This document shows positions 34,167-45,012 of a stretch of 64,000 bases of DNA, piece after piece. Both the position numbers and the translations under genes were made by a program. Every line of letters begins with the position of its first letter. Position 1 is the stretch's first letter. The notes under the pieces were generated by a model. The model did no database searches. It was not told where the DNA came from and saw nothing but the letters and a program-made list of their open reading frames with translations. The DNA is taken from assembly GCA_039519185.1 (NCBI GenBank), contig CM076848.1, forward strand, positions 26,889,917 through 26,953,916, read 5' to 3'. Source of the DNA: Astragalus membranaceus. Taxonomy: Eukaryota; Streptophyta; Magnoliopsida; Fabales; Fabaceae.

Positions 34167-34687
34167 GGTTTAATTGATTTTGGTCCCTCTATAATAATAA
34201 TCCATTCACGATTTTGGTACTCCAAGTTATTTTTTCACGATTTTGGTTCCTCTATTATTCCAATTTTAAAAATGCTTGCTCCTATCAAAATTTATTAACC
34301 TTGGGGTTATTGTAGTGCTCACTTAATTGACGTGGCATGCCACGTTTGACTGCACATAGATTTTTTAATTGAAAAATAATATTTGTGACAACAGTGTTAT
34401 GTAAATATGGCCTTTTTGGCCTTTTGTTATGTCGCGTTTGGCCAGTCAAATGTTATTTTTTAATCAAAAAATCTATGTGGCAGTCAAACGTGAGATGTCA
34501 CGTCATTTAAGTGAGTACCATGTCTTCGACCAAAAAAAAGTGAGTACCATGTCAGCTTTAGAATTGACCAGTTTTGGCGGGAGCAAACATTTTAGAAATT
34601 GGAACAATAGAGGTACCAAAATCGTAAGAAAAAAATCCCGAGGAACCAAAATCGTGGATATAGAGGGACTAAAAGTGCAAATAAGCC
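34167..34687. mobile_element. Foldback MITE with CACGATTTTGGT-type arms
   Basis: The left arm begins GGTTTAATTGATTTTGGTCC and contains 'cacgattttggt' twice. The right arm is its imperfect reverse complement and ends 'gggactaaaagtgcaaataagcc'. A central inverted part is 'agattttttaattgaaaaat' versus 'attttttaatcaaaaaatct'. No coding capacity and no clear target duplication. Confidence 0.65.
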
Positions 34688-34699
34688 TTTCCGTTTTAA

Positions 34700-36228
34700 T
34701 GTATTAGAAAAATGTGCATTTTTGCACATATTTGTTTACAATTTATACAAATACTTTTCGAAAAACTATGTAATGGTGTGTTTGATAGCCATGAAAACCA
34801 AGAGAAAAGAAATGAAAGAAAAGTAAAAGAATATGTCATTTTCCTTTGTTTAGTTACTTTATGAATCAGAAAGAAAGAAAAGTTTTAGTGGGTCTCATAC
34901 GAAATTTTGTTTCCCCCTATTTTGGAAAGAAAAAAACATTTTTTTATGTACGACATATTTAACTCCAAATTCTTTTTTGTAGCAAATCATCAATTTAGCA
35001 TATGTTTGTTTTTCTACTTTTTCCACGGTAAGATGGACGTGAACGTGAAAGCTGAGTCTTGAAGCTTCAGATTGGACATCGAGTTGGGCGATGTGAGGTG
35101 TGGTTCCAAACACTCACTTAGTATTTAAGTTTACACGTTTTCTCTTATTTAGTTCATAAAATATATGAATATAATAAGTAATCCCTAAAGTTTGGGATAT
35201 CAATCAAATTACTTCCTAAAGTTTAAGAAGTAGTCCTTTAGTGAGAGATATTTCGTAAAGTTTTAGAGACTTTCTTTTTAAAAGCAAACAAAGATGCAAA
35301 TGCATCGCTCCAGAGACGGACATCCCAACTATGGCAACTCCGACTCTAGTCATCATATGGTCTAGTCCAACCAGCCAATTCGATGGTCCAGTGTTATGGA
35401 CTGTGCTTGCTAATTAGAGGCATTGAAAAGAACCTGACCGTTTTGACTCATCTCAATTGGCCCATGGTCCTGACCGAGCCTACTTTGATGCTTTTTTTGG
35501 CTTTATGTTAAAGTTGAACTGGACTGTGCTATTCCGCTAACCTAGTTTGTTGGGTTGGGTTGGGTTACCAAAAGCATAGTCCAACAGACAAATGGGCTAA
35601 CACAACTCAATCTGCTTTTATATTTTGGCCAATTGATTATTCTGGGTCGGGCCAAGCAGCCTGGTTTGACAGCTTTGAATGAGACGACTCTAAATTGAAA
35701 ACCAAAGGGAGAGTGAATGAAAATTGAGGTGAAAATTAAGTGGGAAATGAAATGTTGAAAATATAATAACAAGCTTACAAAAGACATAAGTGGGGATTGA
35801 TTTTCTTATAAGTGAAAGATAAATATTAAATAGATAGATCTTGGCTAGCGGTCAGTCAAACATATTAATTCTTATAGCCGTTATTTTCGTTGCATTAGGC
35901 AGGCAGGGTATTGAATTCACATCGCATTCTCTTGACCTTATCCCCAAAATAATTTAGTTTTAGTAATAAAAAAATAATTTAGTTTTATACCAATAATATT
36001 AATAATAATAATAATAATATGTTTGGTCAAAATAATAATAATACCCTCAAGGCATTAGTCACTGCTGTCCGTGCTGTGGATACCTTAATAATAATAATAA
36101 TAACATGACCAAATTCATTGCTAATTAAATTCAAAAATCCAAAATGCGAGGGGTTTTATTTTAAGTTTCAAAAATTGCATAAAAAAATACATAAGTGAGT
36201 GTACATAAAAAACGCTAATTAGGAGTCA
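34700..36228. other. Intergenic DNA, no gene seen
   Basis: AT-rich, with short (AAT)n runs near 36000-36023 and 36087-36103 and a GGGTTGGGTT repeat near 35555. No conserved reading frame was found. Confidence 0.5.
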
Positions 36229-36230
36229 AT

Positions 36231-36455
36231 TGGCTACAAGAATTGGGCATCCAAAGAGTTATCATTGAGCTGGATTGTAAAACAGTGGTCGATGGCATCA
36301 CAGGAGTGTGTAATTCTGTTACCGAGTTTGACTCTATTTTGAGAACTTGTAAGAGTTTACTATCTATGACACAAAACTATTAGGTTAGTTTCATCCGGAG
36401 GCAAGTCAACCTTGTTGCTCATACATTAGCTAGAGTATCAAGGGTTTTTTACTAG
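36231..36455 (+). pseudogene. LINE-type RNase H domain remnant
   Basis: One frame reads WLQELGIQRVIIELDCKTVV...VCNSVTEFDSILRTCKSLLS, then an in-frame TAG, then VSFIRRQVNLVAHTLARVSR. This matches the C-terminal RNase H domain of plant non-LTR retrotransposons: the E-D-containing strand and the RRQ-N-VAH-LAR motif. Only the last about 70 residues remain. It lies 230 bp upstream of the ORP start codon. Confidence 0.75.
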
Positions 36456-36685
36456 CTCCCAAATTTACGATCTTAGTCCGAGTTGTATTAATACTTTGAT
36501 TAGGAATGAAATGATATAAATTTTTCTTTGTAAAAAAAAGGCTAAATATTTATACTAAGAAAATAGGAAAAAGAAATAGAGCGATATTCACTACGAGCCA
36601 CCCTTGCATGGTTTGCCGCTAATAACGCTGTCCCTATCACAACAAAAGAGCAGAAGGGGATTCTACTTTTCGCTCATTTCCCATC

Positions 36686-39600
36686 ATGAATTCCTTCAGA
36701 AGCTCTCAAAACGACAACGAACCCGGTTCAGCTCGATCACAAGGTTCATCGGTAAACCTCAAGAGCCCTGGATTCCGCTCCCTCTCAAGTAGCAGCCGTC
36801 CAAGCCGCTTCTCCAGCTCCAGTCGCTCGGTACAGCGCTCCGCCTCTGCCAGATTCTCTCGCCAGAACACCACGCGCGAGGTCATGCTCAACGACATCGT
36901 CGGCAATGGAATTTCCGGTATTCTCCATAAGTGGGTCAATTACGGCCGTGGGTGGCGTCCCCGCTGGTTCGTCATCCACGATGGTGTTCTATCTTATTAC
37001 AAGATTCACGGTCCTGATAAACTCGTCCTAAACCGTGAAGTTGAAACTGGCTCCAAAGTCATCGGCGAAGAATCCTTCCGCCGCATCTCTAGTAACCGCC
37101 ACTGTCCTTCCCGACACGGTAAACCCGTCAGCGAAATTCATCTCATGGTATCACTCTTTCTCCCTCGCATAATCAATGAAACAAATATCTCATTTTCATT
37201 TTTGTCTTTCTCTGTTATAAATTTGATCACATGCATTATAATTTTAGATTTTGTTTCATGAAAAATATCAAATTAGTAGGAGAGAGAGAAATATCACTAT
37301 TATTTGAACAGGATGCTTTAAGTTAATTTCTTCCCTTCCCCTTAACTCACTAATCTTGCTACCTATCTATTTGAGACATATCAAGTAGTAGTAGGTGTGT
37401 TGCATTGAGCAATTCATTTTTGAAAATGAAAGTGAAATTGATGGAAGGTTACTTCAGTTTTGGTACTGTATCCGTATCCAATACGTATTTGATACTTCTC
37501 GATACTTCTACAATACGATGTCTTATAAACACAAGAACAAAGATAATCTGAGTCATACAAATACGTTCATTTTTATGTGCCTGATCTTTGTTTTATTGTG
37601 TTAGACTATGTTTCTTTAGGTTTATGTGTTTATGAATATCGATCTTATGTTTTTCAAGGAAGTTCGTATTGCCATATTAGATTCGTATCGTATCCGATAC
37701 TCGTATCGTTTCCTGTGTATCATAGATGAATGTTAATATTTGCATGAATGGGAATAATATGTATGTGTTGGGCGTGGTAGGTGTGTTCAGTGCGAGAGAA
37801 CAAAACAGATGAAAGGAGGTTTTCTATAATTACGGGGACAAAGAAGAGGTTCCATTTGAGGGCAGAGAACAAGGAGGACAGAGCAACATGGGTGGATGCA
37901 ATAACTGCAGTGAAAGACATGTATCCTCGATTGCCTACTACTGCTGAGATAATGTCTCCTACGATGTCTGTGGTTATTTCCACCGATAAGTTGAGGCAAC
38001 GGCTTCTACAAGAGGGTGTGAGTGAGGTTGCTATTCGTGAAAGTGAGGACATCATGAGAGCTGAGCTTTATGAGTTGCATAAGTACATTATCGCCCTCAA
38101 TCAGAAACAATTGCTACTCATAGACACACTACGCCATTTAGAGGTACTACTTCATTCTTTCTTTTGATTCTCATGTCTCAACTATAACTAGTATTCTAAT
38201 TGTTTTCATATATACATAGTTACATATACATGTATATGCTTTATAGTTTCATTAGAAGTCTAATGATGCTCTTTAAATTTGCTTCTTCTAGACAGAGAAA
38301 GTTGACTTGGAGAACACGCTTGTTGAAGACCAAAGGCAATCAAAGGATGAATTGGATCCCTATTTATCAACGCATGAAAAGTATAGTACTGGTGTGTTGA
38401 TTTTCTTGAGTTGTCTAACACTCTAGCTCACTAATTTTATTTTATCTACAATCAATTAATTTACACTCATATGGCAGATGGAAGTGGAAGTGAATATTCT
38501 GAAGAGAATGATAGGCATGATCACTCTGATGATGAACAAGATGCATTCTTTGATACATACGAAATTCTTTCAACAAGTTCTGTTAGAAGTAATGGATCTG
38601 ATCATCTGAGATCTAACCATGAATCTGAATGTGAAGAGAATAGTCCAACTGCCAAATGTGATCCAAAGTCACCCATTGGATCTGTTGGATTTAACTATCC
38701 TTCTATCAAGCGACGAAATAAATTGCCCGATCCTGTTGAAAAAGAAACTGGAGTTAGTCTATGGTCAATAATAAAAGATAATATTGGGAAGGATCTGACA
38801 AAAGTTTGTCTTCCAGTTTACTTTAATGAACCACTCTCATCGTTACAGAAATGTTGTGAAGATTTGGAATACTCTTACCTTCTGGATCAAGCGTATGAAT
38901 GGGGTAAAACGGTTAGTTTATATTTTCAAGACATTGCAATATAGTTGATAGAATAATTCACCAATTGATGTATAGCCTGATTAGTTTCTCACATACATCC
39001 ATGGTATTTATTCACAGGGTGATAGTCTAATGAGGATGCTACATGTAGCTGCATTTGCAATTTCAGGGTATGCTAACACTAGTGGTAGAAGTTGCAAACC
39101 ATTTAATCCATTGTTGGGTGAAACATATGAGGCAGACTATCCAGATAAAGGCATTCGCTTTATCTCAGAAAAGGTACAATTTTTGTTAGAGTAATGATAT
39201 TTGAACAAAAAATTCTCAGACAAAAATAGCCAAAAACCAATTTACAACACCAATTAACTAAATTTTATAGGTCATTAACCAAGTTTTTAGTCGATGGCCT
39301 AGAAAACAGTGAAAATGCAGGTGGTTAATAACCTAAAAAACTTGGTTAATCGATATTGTAAAATGGTTTTTGGTCATTTTTGTCTGGAAACTTTTGTCCA
39401 AATATCATAATGGTTTTTGTTATTCTTTACCAAAGCGAAGACACTATTTTCTCTCTTCTCCCTATATAATAAGAGTAATGTTATTTAGTCAAAAAAATTT
39501 AACCAAAAATAGCGAAAAACCAAGTTACAACACCAATTAACCAAGTTTTATAGGCCATTAACCAACCTGCTTTTTCACAGTTTTTTAGGTCATTAAAAAC

Positions 39601-42131
39601 TGTGAAAAAGCGGGTTGGTTAATAGCTTATAAAACTTGATTAGTTGGTGTTGTAATTTGGTTTTTGACTATTTTTGACCGAAACATTTTGGCTAAATAAC
39701 GTTACTCATATAATAAGTCAATAAATAGTAGACATAATAAGGATTATTTGGCATGCATATTTGTATTGATGGTTGGAGATAAATGCTTACGCTATTCATG
39801 TTGAGATAGGTCAGTCATCACCCCATGATTATTGCATGTCATTGTGAGGGTCGTGGTTGGAAATTTTGGGGCGACACCAATTTAAAAAGTAAATTTTGGG
39901 GTCGTTCAATTCAACTTGATCCTATTGGTGTATTAACTGTGGAATTTGGTGACGGAGAAGTCTTCTATTGGAGCAAGGTATGGTTTTGCTTGACATTAAT
40001 TAGTAGTACTTAACAATATGTGTGCTGGTTTAGCTAACTAATATTTTATCATCAGGTAACTACATCCATTTACAACCTCATTTTAGGAAAACTCTACTGT
40101 GACCATTATGGTACAATGCGGGTTGAGGGGAACCGTGAGTATTCATGTAAGATCAAATTTAAGGAACAATCACTCATTGATAGAAACCCTCACCAGGTAC
40201 CCTTTCCTTTTCTATATCTTATTATTACTTCAATTTTTTGAAGGATGATCCCTTTCAATCATGAAATATCATGCCACGTTCATTGTTTGCATACTGTGAG
40301 GAATAACTTTGCCTCTCCAATAAACTTTTACCATGGACTGAAAATCTGAAATGGAGAAGAAAATAATTTGAATAAAAATAGGAAAAAAATGGTGTCACAA
40401 AAGTGGGCATTGTCTTTGGGCTTGTAGCCCACAATTGGCACTCCCATTTTGACAACGTACCTCACCTTAGAGTTGGTCTAGTGGCACATGACAGGACTAT
40501 TTAGGAGGTCTTAAGTTCAAATTTCCACTAATCTCTTTGGGTGAGGTAATGTAATTACCTTCCTAAGTGCTCAAAGAGCTCGAAAGTCTTCCCTGCTTTG
40601 AACTGAGGCGCCATCCCCTCACCCTAAAATTTCTTGAACAAAAAACAAAGTTTATTTCTAGGCTACAAAATTTGTAGTTGACCAAGAAAATGATACAAAA
40701 TTGTATAAACATCCAAAAAACTTAAATAAGTATGAAAAATGAGTTGAAGAAAAAAATAAGTATGAAAAATAAACATTTGAAAGTTAACTTCCTAAAAGTG
40801 GTGTATGCTGAAATAAATGGGGTGGTAAGAGTTGCATCCAAATAAAGTCATACATTTTTTGACTGAAAAAAGTCATACATGCTTGTTGACCCAATTTTTT
40901 TTGTTGTGTCTAATTCATGATCATACTTTGTAACTTGTGATCTGTACATTAAGTTCTGGTGTAGGTTTACGGCGTAGTGGAAGATAAGAAGGGGAAAACG
41001 GTGGCAACTCTATTTGGGAAGTGGGATGATAATTTGCATTACGTAATTGGAGGACCTTTTGGGAAGGGAAAAGGTTCCAATGTGTCATCAAATTCAAAAC
41101 CACATTTCCTGTGGAATCGGCACCAGATACCAGAGCAACAGACAAGATATAACCTTACAGAGTTTGCTCTTACACTAAATGAAATCACACCTGAACTAAA
41201 GGTAACTGTTTAAGTACTGACTCAAGTGGCCATGTACAGCCCAAAAATCCCTAATAGTGTGAATGCTGTTTAAAGTAAATTTTAATTGAAAAAGCTTTCG
41301 TTGATTATTATTTTTTCCTTCAATATGTGACCATTTTGCTTTATAGTGTGTGTGTTTGTATTCACGTCGATCCATTGTAAAATTTGATCGGACACTACTA
41401 ATTGTAAAATTTGATTGGACACAAGTTTGTAGGTGTGCGAACGTGAATGCAGACACGCAAATAATCGTTTTTCTTAATCTCAATTCTCTTAGAGTCAAAA
41501 TTAGTCGAAGTTGTCACACTGAGATGATTTGGGTCGTCTGATCACGTATTTTGAGTTAAGTAAATTAGATACAAAAATTTATCGATCTCAAAATGTGCAT
41601 AATCTGATCAAGATCAAACGGTAGAGATCATCAATCGCGACAACCAAGACATTTTTTGACAAACCCCATGCACAAACATATCCCATGTGGTTAGTACTAA
41701 CATTTGGAGTACAAACAGGAGAAGCTGCCACCAACAGATTCAAGGCTAAGGCCTGATCAAAGATGTTTGGAGAATGGTGAGTATGAGATGGCTAATTCTG
41801 AGAAGTTGCGGCTTGAACAAAGACAACGACAGGTACAGTTTGTTACATTTGAAAATTCATTGGATCTTGTCCTGTAATAATAATGAAATAAAAGGCATGA
41901 TGCTGGTTAATATGTTCCTGTTCATTTATAAAAGACTCATACATTAATTGGCAGGCACGGAAGATGCAAGAAAAGGGTTGGAAACCAAGGTGGTTTGCTA
42001 AGGAAAAAGGAAGCAACACTTACCGTTATGTTGGTGGTTATTGGGAAACTAGGGAAAAGGGGAACTGGGAATCTTGTCCTGACATTTTTGGCCAACTCTC
42101 AACAGATGCTGAATTTAACTCAACTCTATAA
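36686..42131 (+). CDS. ORP1: Oxysterol-binding-protein-related protein, ORP1 class
   Basis: Ten exons join in frame to 783 codons: 36686-37147, 37781-38143, 38292-38391, 38478-38911, 39018-39173, 39810-39977, 40056-40196, 40965-41201, 41719-41832, 41955-42131. All introns are GT-AG. Family role: transfer of sterols and phosphoinositides at membrane contact sites, with a PH domain for membrane targeting. Seen here: a Ser/Arg-rich N-terminus (1-65); a PH domain about 72-202 ([20 protein letters not shown] ... [11 protein letters not shown]); a coiled-coil stretch about 225-300; an acidic linker; and the lipid-binding domain from about 400, with the signature EKVSHHP at about 504-510 (EQVSHHP in most family members) and [20 protein letters not shown] near the end. 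Intron 5 holds two MITEs and intron 7 a SINE-like repeat. An LTR element lies 173 bp after the stop. A four-codon upstream ORF (ATG at 36608) precedes the start. Confidence 0.93.
39189..39413. mobile_element. MULE-type MITE copy 1 in ORP intron 5
   Basis: A 225-bp foldback beginning GAGTAATGATATTTG, flanked by a perfect 9-bp direct repeat TTTTTGTTA (39180-39188 and 39414-39422). The inner arms contain 'ccaatttacaacaccaatta' and its inverted counterpart. A 9-bp TSD and long TIRs fit a Mutator-type MITE. Confidence 0.88.
39473..39707. mobile_element. MULE-type MITE copy 2 in ORP intron 5
   Basis: A 235-bp foldback beginning GAGTAATGTTATTTAG and ending 'ctaaataacgttactc', flanked by a perfect 9-bp TSD ATATAATAA (39464-39472 and 39708-39716). 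Same family as copy 1, but with a different target sequence, so it is an independent insertion. Confidence 0.92.
40455..40640 (+). mobile_element. SINE-like repeat in ORP intron 7
   Basis: GTTGGTCTAGTGGCACATGA resembles a tRNA-derived pol III A box. About 40 bp later GGTCTTAAGTTCAAATT resembles a B box. The unit ends in an AT-rich tail. It matches the general layout of plant SINEs; TSDs were not resolved. Confidence 0.45.
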
Positions 42132-42304
42132 ATTCTCATCTCTTGTCCTGCCATAGCTATATATACTAGTATTTATGATCAATTGATCATTACTTATTTG
42201 AGCATTTATTAGAATGGATGATTAATGCTTGTTGTACAAAGGTGTATATGTTTAGAGTGCAGTGGTTGTGTGCTTAAATTTGTAAGACAGTCACAATTAG
42301 TATA

Positions 42305-42639
42305 TGTTCGGAGGACTGCAGTTGGTAGGTCTCCTGCTGCCTGGCCAGAGGTAAATGCGAACCCGGGAGGGGTACCTGCGAAGTCACTCCGACGCTCAAG
42401 TCAGTATTGAGAATAGGTGAGTGATTTAGCTAGGAATGAGAATCTACCTCTTTATGGCAATGTGAGCCAATATTTATAGGGAATCGTGCCCATTATGAGC
42501 CGTCGGATTGATAGACTTGATATGTGCCATCCAAGTATGAGAGTCATAATTGGGCTTGCATATGGTGGATGTGGATCAATAGTGATTGGGCCAATCCATG
42601 TCCAATTGCTGAATGGGCCTCTTGGTCCAGTCCAGAACA
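42305..42639 (-). repeat. 3' LTR of the small LTR element
   Basis: 335 bp, TGTTCGGAGGACTGC...CCAGTCCAGAACA on the plus strand. The minus-strand TATA box lies at about 42479-42471. The adjacent 42640-42652, read in minus sense, is purine-rich (GGGGGCAAC). Confidence 0.88.
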
Positions 42640-42824
42640 GTTGCCCCCATAGCCGAGATTATTCCGAAGGATGGTCTTGGCTTGAAGGATTTCGTCGATC
42701 TGCCCAGAGTGTTGCTTTGTCTGTCTTATCGGGTTGCGTGAAAGACTTATTTGTAACGAACGTGTTTTTAGGTTTTTACTCTAAAGAGTAAAAATAATAA
42801 ATTTTTAATGCTCATTTTACCCCC

Positions 42825-42833
42825 TATAAATAG
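42825..42833 (+). promoter_or_regulatory. Antisense TATA box inside the LTR element
   Basis: TATAAATAG in 'ccccctataaataggtgagtcac' on the plus strand, opposite to the element's own orientation. About 125 bp later comes the start of the 66-bp array. It could drive an antisense transcript across the array; evidence is motif and placement only. Confidence 0.4.
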
Positions 42834-42957
42834 GTGAGTCACCATTATTTGGTCCACACTTGAAGATTTGTGTAGGAGTGAGTTTTTTCTTCCTTGGTAA
42901 GCATTTCATCCTCTTCCTTCATTAGGTGCCTTGTTGCTGTTCGTTGTTGTCTTCGTT

Positions 42958-44495
42958 TGTTTTGGCGCCCTCTAGGGCGCCTGGGTGCCAGCCGGGATGT
43001 GCTTAGTGTCATCCTGCAAAACATGGTTTGGCACCCTCTAGGGCGCCTGGGTGCCATCCTGAAAAACATGTTTTGGCGCCCTCTAGGGCGCTTGGGTGCC
43101 GGCCTGGATGTGCTTGGTGCCATCCTGCGAAACATGTTTTGGCGCTCTCTAGGGCGCCGGGGTGCCATCCTGGATGTGCTTGGTGCCATCCTGAAAAACA
43201 TGTTTTGGCGGCCTCTAGGGCGCCTGGGTGCCGGCCTGGATGTGCTTGGTGTCATCCTGCGAAATATGTTTTGGCGTCCACTAGGGCGCCTGGGTGCCGG
43301 CCTGGATGTGCTTGGTGCCATCCTTCGAAACATGTTTTGGCGCCCTCTAGGGCGCCTGGGTGCCATCCTGGATGTGCTTGGTGCCATCCAGTGAAACATG
43401 TTTTAGCGCCCTCTAGGCCGCCTGGGTGCCGGCCTGGATATGCTTGGTGCCATCCTGCGAAGCATGTTTTGGCGCCCTCTAGGGCGCCTGGGTGCCTTCC
43501 TGGATGTGCTTGGTGCCATCCTGCGAAACATGTTTTGGCGCCCTCTAGGGCGCCTGGGTGCCGGCCTGGTTGTGGTTGGTGCCATCCTGCGAAACATGTT
43601 TCGCGCCCTCTAGGACGCCTGGGTGCCTTCCTGGATGTGCTTGGTGCCATCCTGCGAAACATGTTTTTTGCCCCCTCTAGGGCACCTGGGTGCCTTCCTA
43701 GATGTGCTTGGTGTCATCCTGCGAAACATGTTTTGGCGCCCCCTAGGGGGCCTGGGTGCCGGCCTGGATGTGCTTGGTGCCATCCTGCGAAAAATGTTTT
43801 GGCGCCCTCTAGGGTGCCTGGGTGCCATCCTAGATGTGCTTGGCGTCATCCTGCGAAACATGTTTTAGCACCCTTTTAGGCGCCTGGGTGCCGTCCTGCA
43901 TGTGCTTGGTGTCATCTTGCGAAACATGTTTTAGCGCCCTCTAGGGCGCCTGGGTGCCTTCCTGGATGTGCTTGGTGCCATCCTCTGAAACATGTTTTGG
44001 CGCCCTCTAGGGCGCCTGGGTGCCGGCCTGGATGTGCTTGGTGCCATCCTGCGAAACATATTTTGGCGCCCTCTAGGGCGCATGGGTGCCGTCCTGGATG
44101 TGCTTGGTGCCTTCCTGCAAAACATGTTTTGGCGCCCTCTAGGGCGCCTGGGTGCCGTCCTGGATGTGCTTGGTGCCATTCCGCAAAACCTGTTTTGGCA
44201 CCCTCTAGGGCGCCTGGGTGCCGGTCTGGATGTGCTTAGTGCCATCTTACGAAACATGTTTTGGCGCCCTCTAGGGCGCCTGGGTGCCGGCTTGGATGTG
44301 CTTGGTGCCATCCTGCGAAACATGTTTTGGCGCCCTTTTGGGCGCCTGGATGTGCTTGGTGCCATCCGGCGAAACATGTTTTGGCGCCCTTTTGGGCGCT
44401 TGGGTGCCGTCCTGGATGTGCTTTGTGCCATCCTGCGAACATGTTTTGGCGCTCTCTAGGGCGCCTGGGTGCCGGCCTGGATGTCTTGTTCTGGC
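42958..44495. repeat. 66-bp GC-rich tandem array, about 23 copies
   Basis: The period is exactly 66 bp in most units (starts near 43068, 43134, 43200, 43266 and so on); one or two units near 44330-44400 are shortened. Each unit carries the near-perfect palindrome GGCGCCCTCTAGGGCGCC, then 'tgggtgccggcctgg', then 'atgtgcttggtgccatcctg'. Because 66 is divisible by 3, several frames on both strands stay open for over 150 codons with 22-residue repeats. This explains the long open frames here without implying a protein. Confidence 0.95.
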
Positions 44496-44583
44496 GTGGA
44501 AACAGGAAGACCTTCGGGAGTGCCCTCTGACTGGGGGTGTGGAGCGGCAATGCTTTGGACTCGGGATCTACCTCTGGGTGCCA
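44458..44583 (-). CDS. Short gag-like leader ORF of the LTR element (doubtful)
   Basis: Reading the element's sense strand, ATG at 44583 opens a 42-codon frame starting MAPRGRSRVQSIAAPHPQSE. It ends at TAG inside the first 66-bp unit's palindrome (GCGCCCTAG). Its position after the primer-like site and its basic start resemble the N-terminus of a gypsy gag cut short by the array. A coding role is uncertain. Confidence 0.35.
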
Positions 44584-44671
44584 TGGGAAAGCAGAAGGAA
44601 GTTGAAAAAGTAGAGATGATGTGAAAGACAAATATCTCCCATTGTGGTCGCCAATGTTCTGTACCTTGCAG

Positions 44672-45007
44672 TGTTGGGAGGACTGCGGTTGGTAGGTCTC
44701 CTGCTGCCTGGCCAGAGGTAAATGCGAGCCCGGGAGGGGCACCTACGGAGCCACTCTGACGCTGAAGCCTGTATTGAGAATAGGTGAGTGATTTAGCTAG
44801 GAATGAGAATCTATCTCTTTGTAGCAATGTGAGCCAATATTTATAGGGAATCGTGCCCATTATGAGCCGTCAGATTGATAGAGGTTATCTGAGTCATCCA
44901 AGTATGAGAATCATAATTGGGCTTGCATATGGTGGATGTGGATCAATAGTGATTTGGGCCAATCCATGTCCAATTGCTAAATGGGCCTCTTGGTCCAGTC
45001 CAAATCA
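44672..45007 (-). repeat. 5' LTR of the small LTR element
   Basis: 336 bp, TGTTGGGAGGACTGC...CCAGTCCAAATCA on the plus strand, with the minus-strand TATA box at about 44845-44838. It is colinear with the left LTR and differs at a modest number of positions. Confidence 0.88.
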
Positions 45008-45012
45008 GTATA

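Larger units (their letters stand above)
42305..45007 (-). mobile_element. Small non-autonomous LTR retrotransposon carrying a 66-bp tandem array
   Basis: Two LTRs (42305-42639, 335 bp; 44672-45007, 336 bp) flank 2032 bp, and a perfect 5-bp TSD GTATA (42300-42304, 45008-45012) surrounds the whole. Orientation is minus: the LTR TATA box (CTATAAATATT, minus strand), a polypurine-like ATGGGGGCAAC just inside the left LTR, and ACATTGGCGACCACAATGGG, a primer-site-like stretch inside the right LTR, all agree. No protease, RT or integrase is present, so mobility would need proteins in trans. Most of the interior is a 66-bp repeat array. A Ty3/gypsy Tat-like affiliation is plausible but unproven. Confidence 0.88.

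Noticed and set aside
42845..44530. Long open frames on both strands with 22-residue repeats
   Set aside because: The 66-bp period is divisible by three, so any frame free of stops in one unit stays open through the array. There is no matching family, and several frames compete equally.
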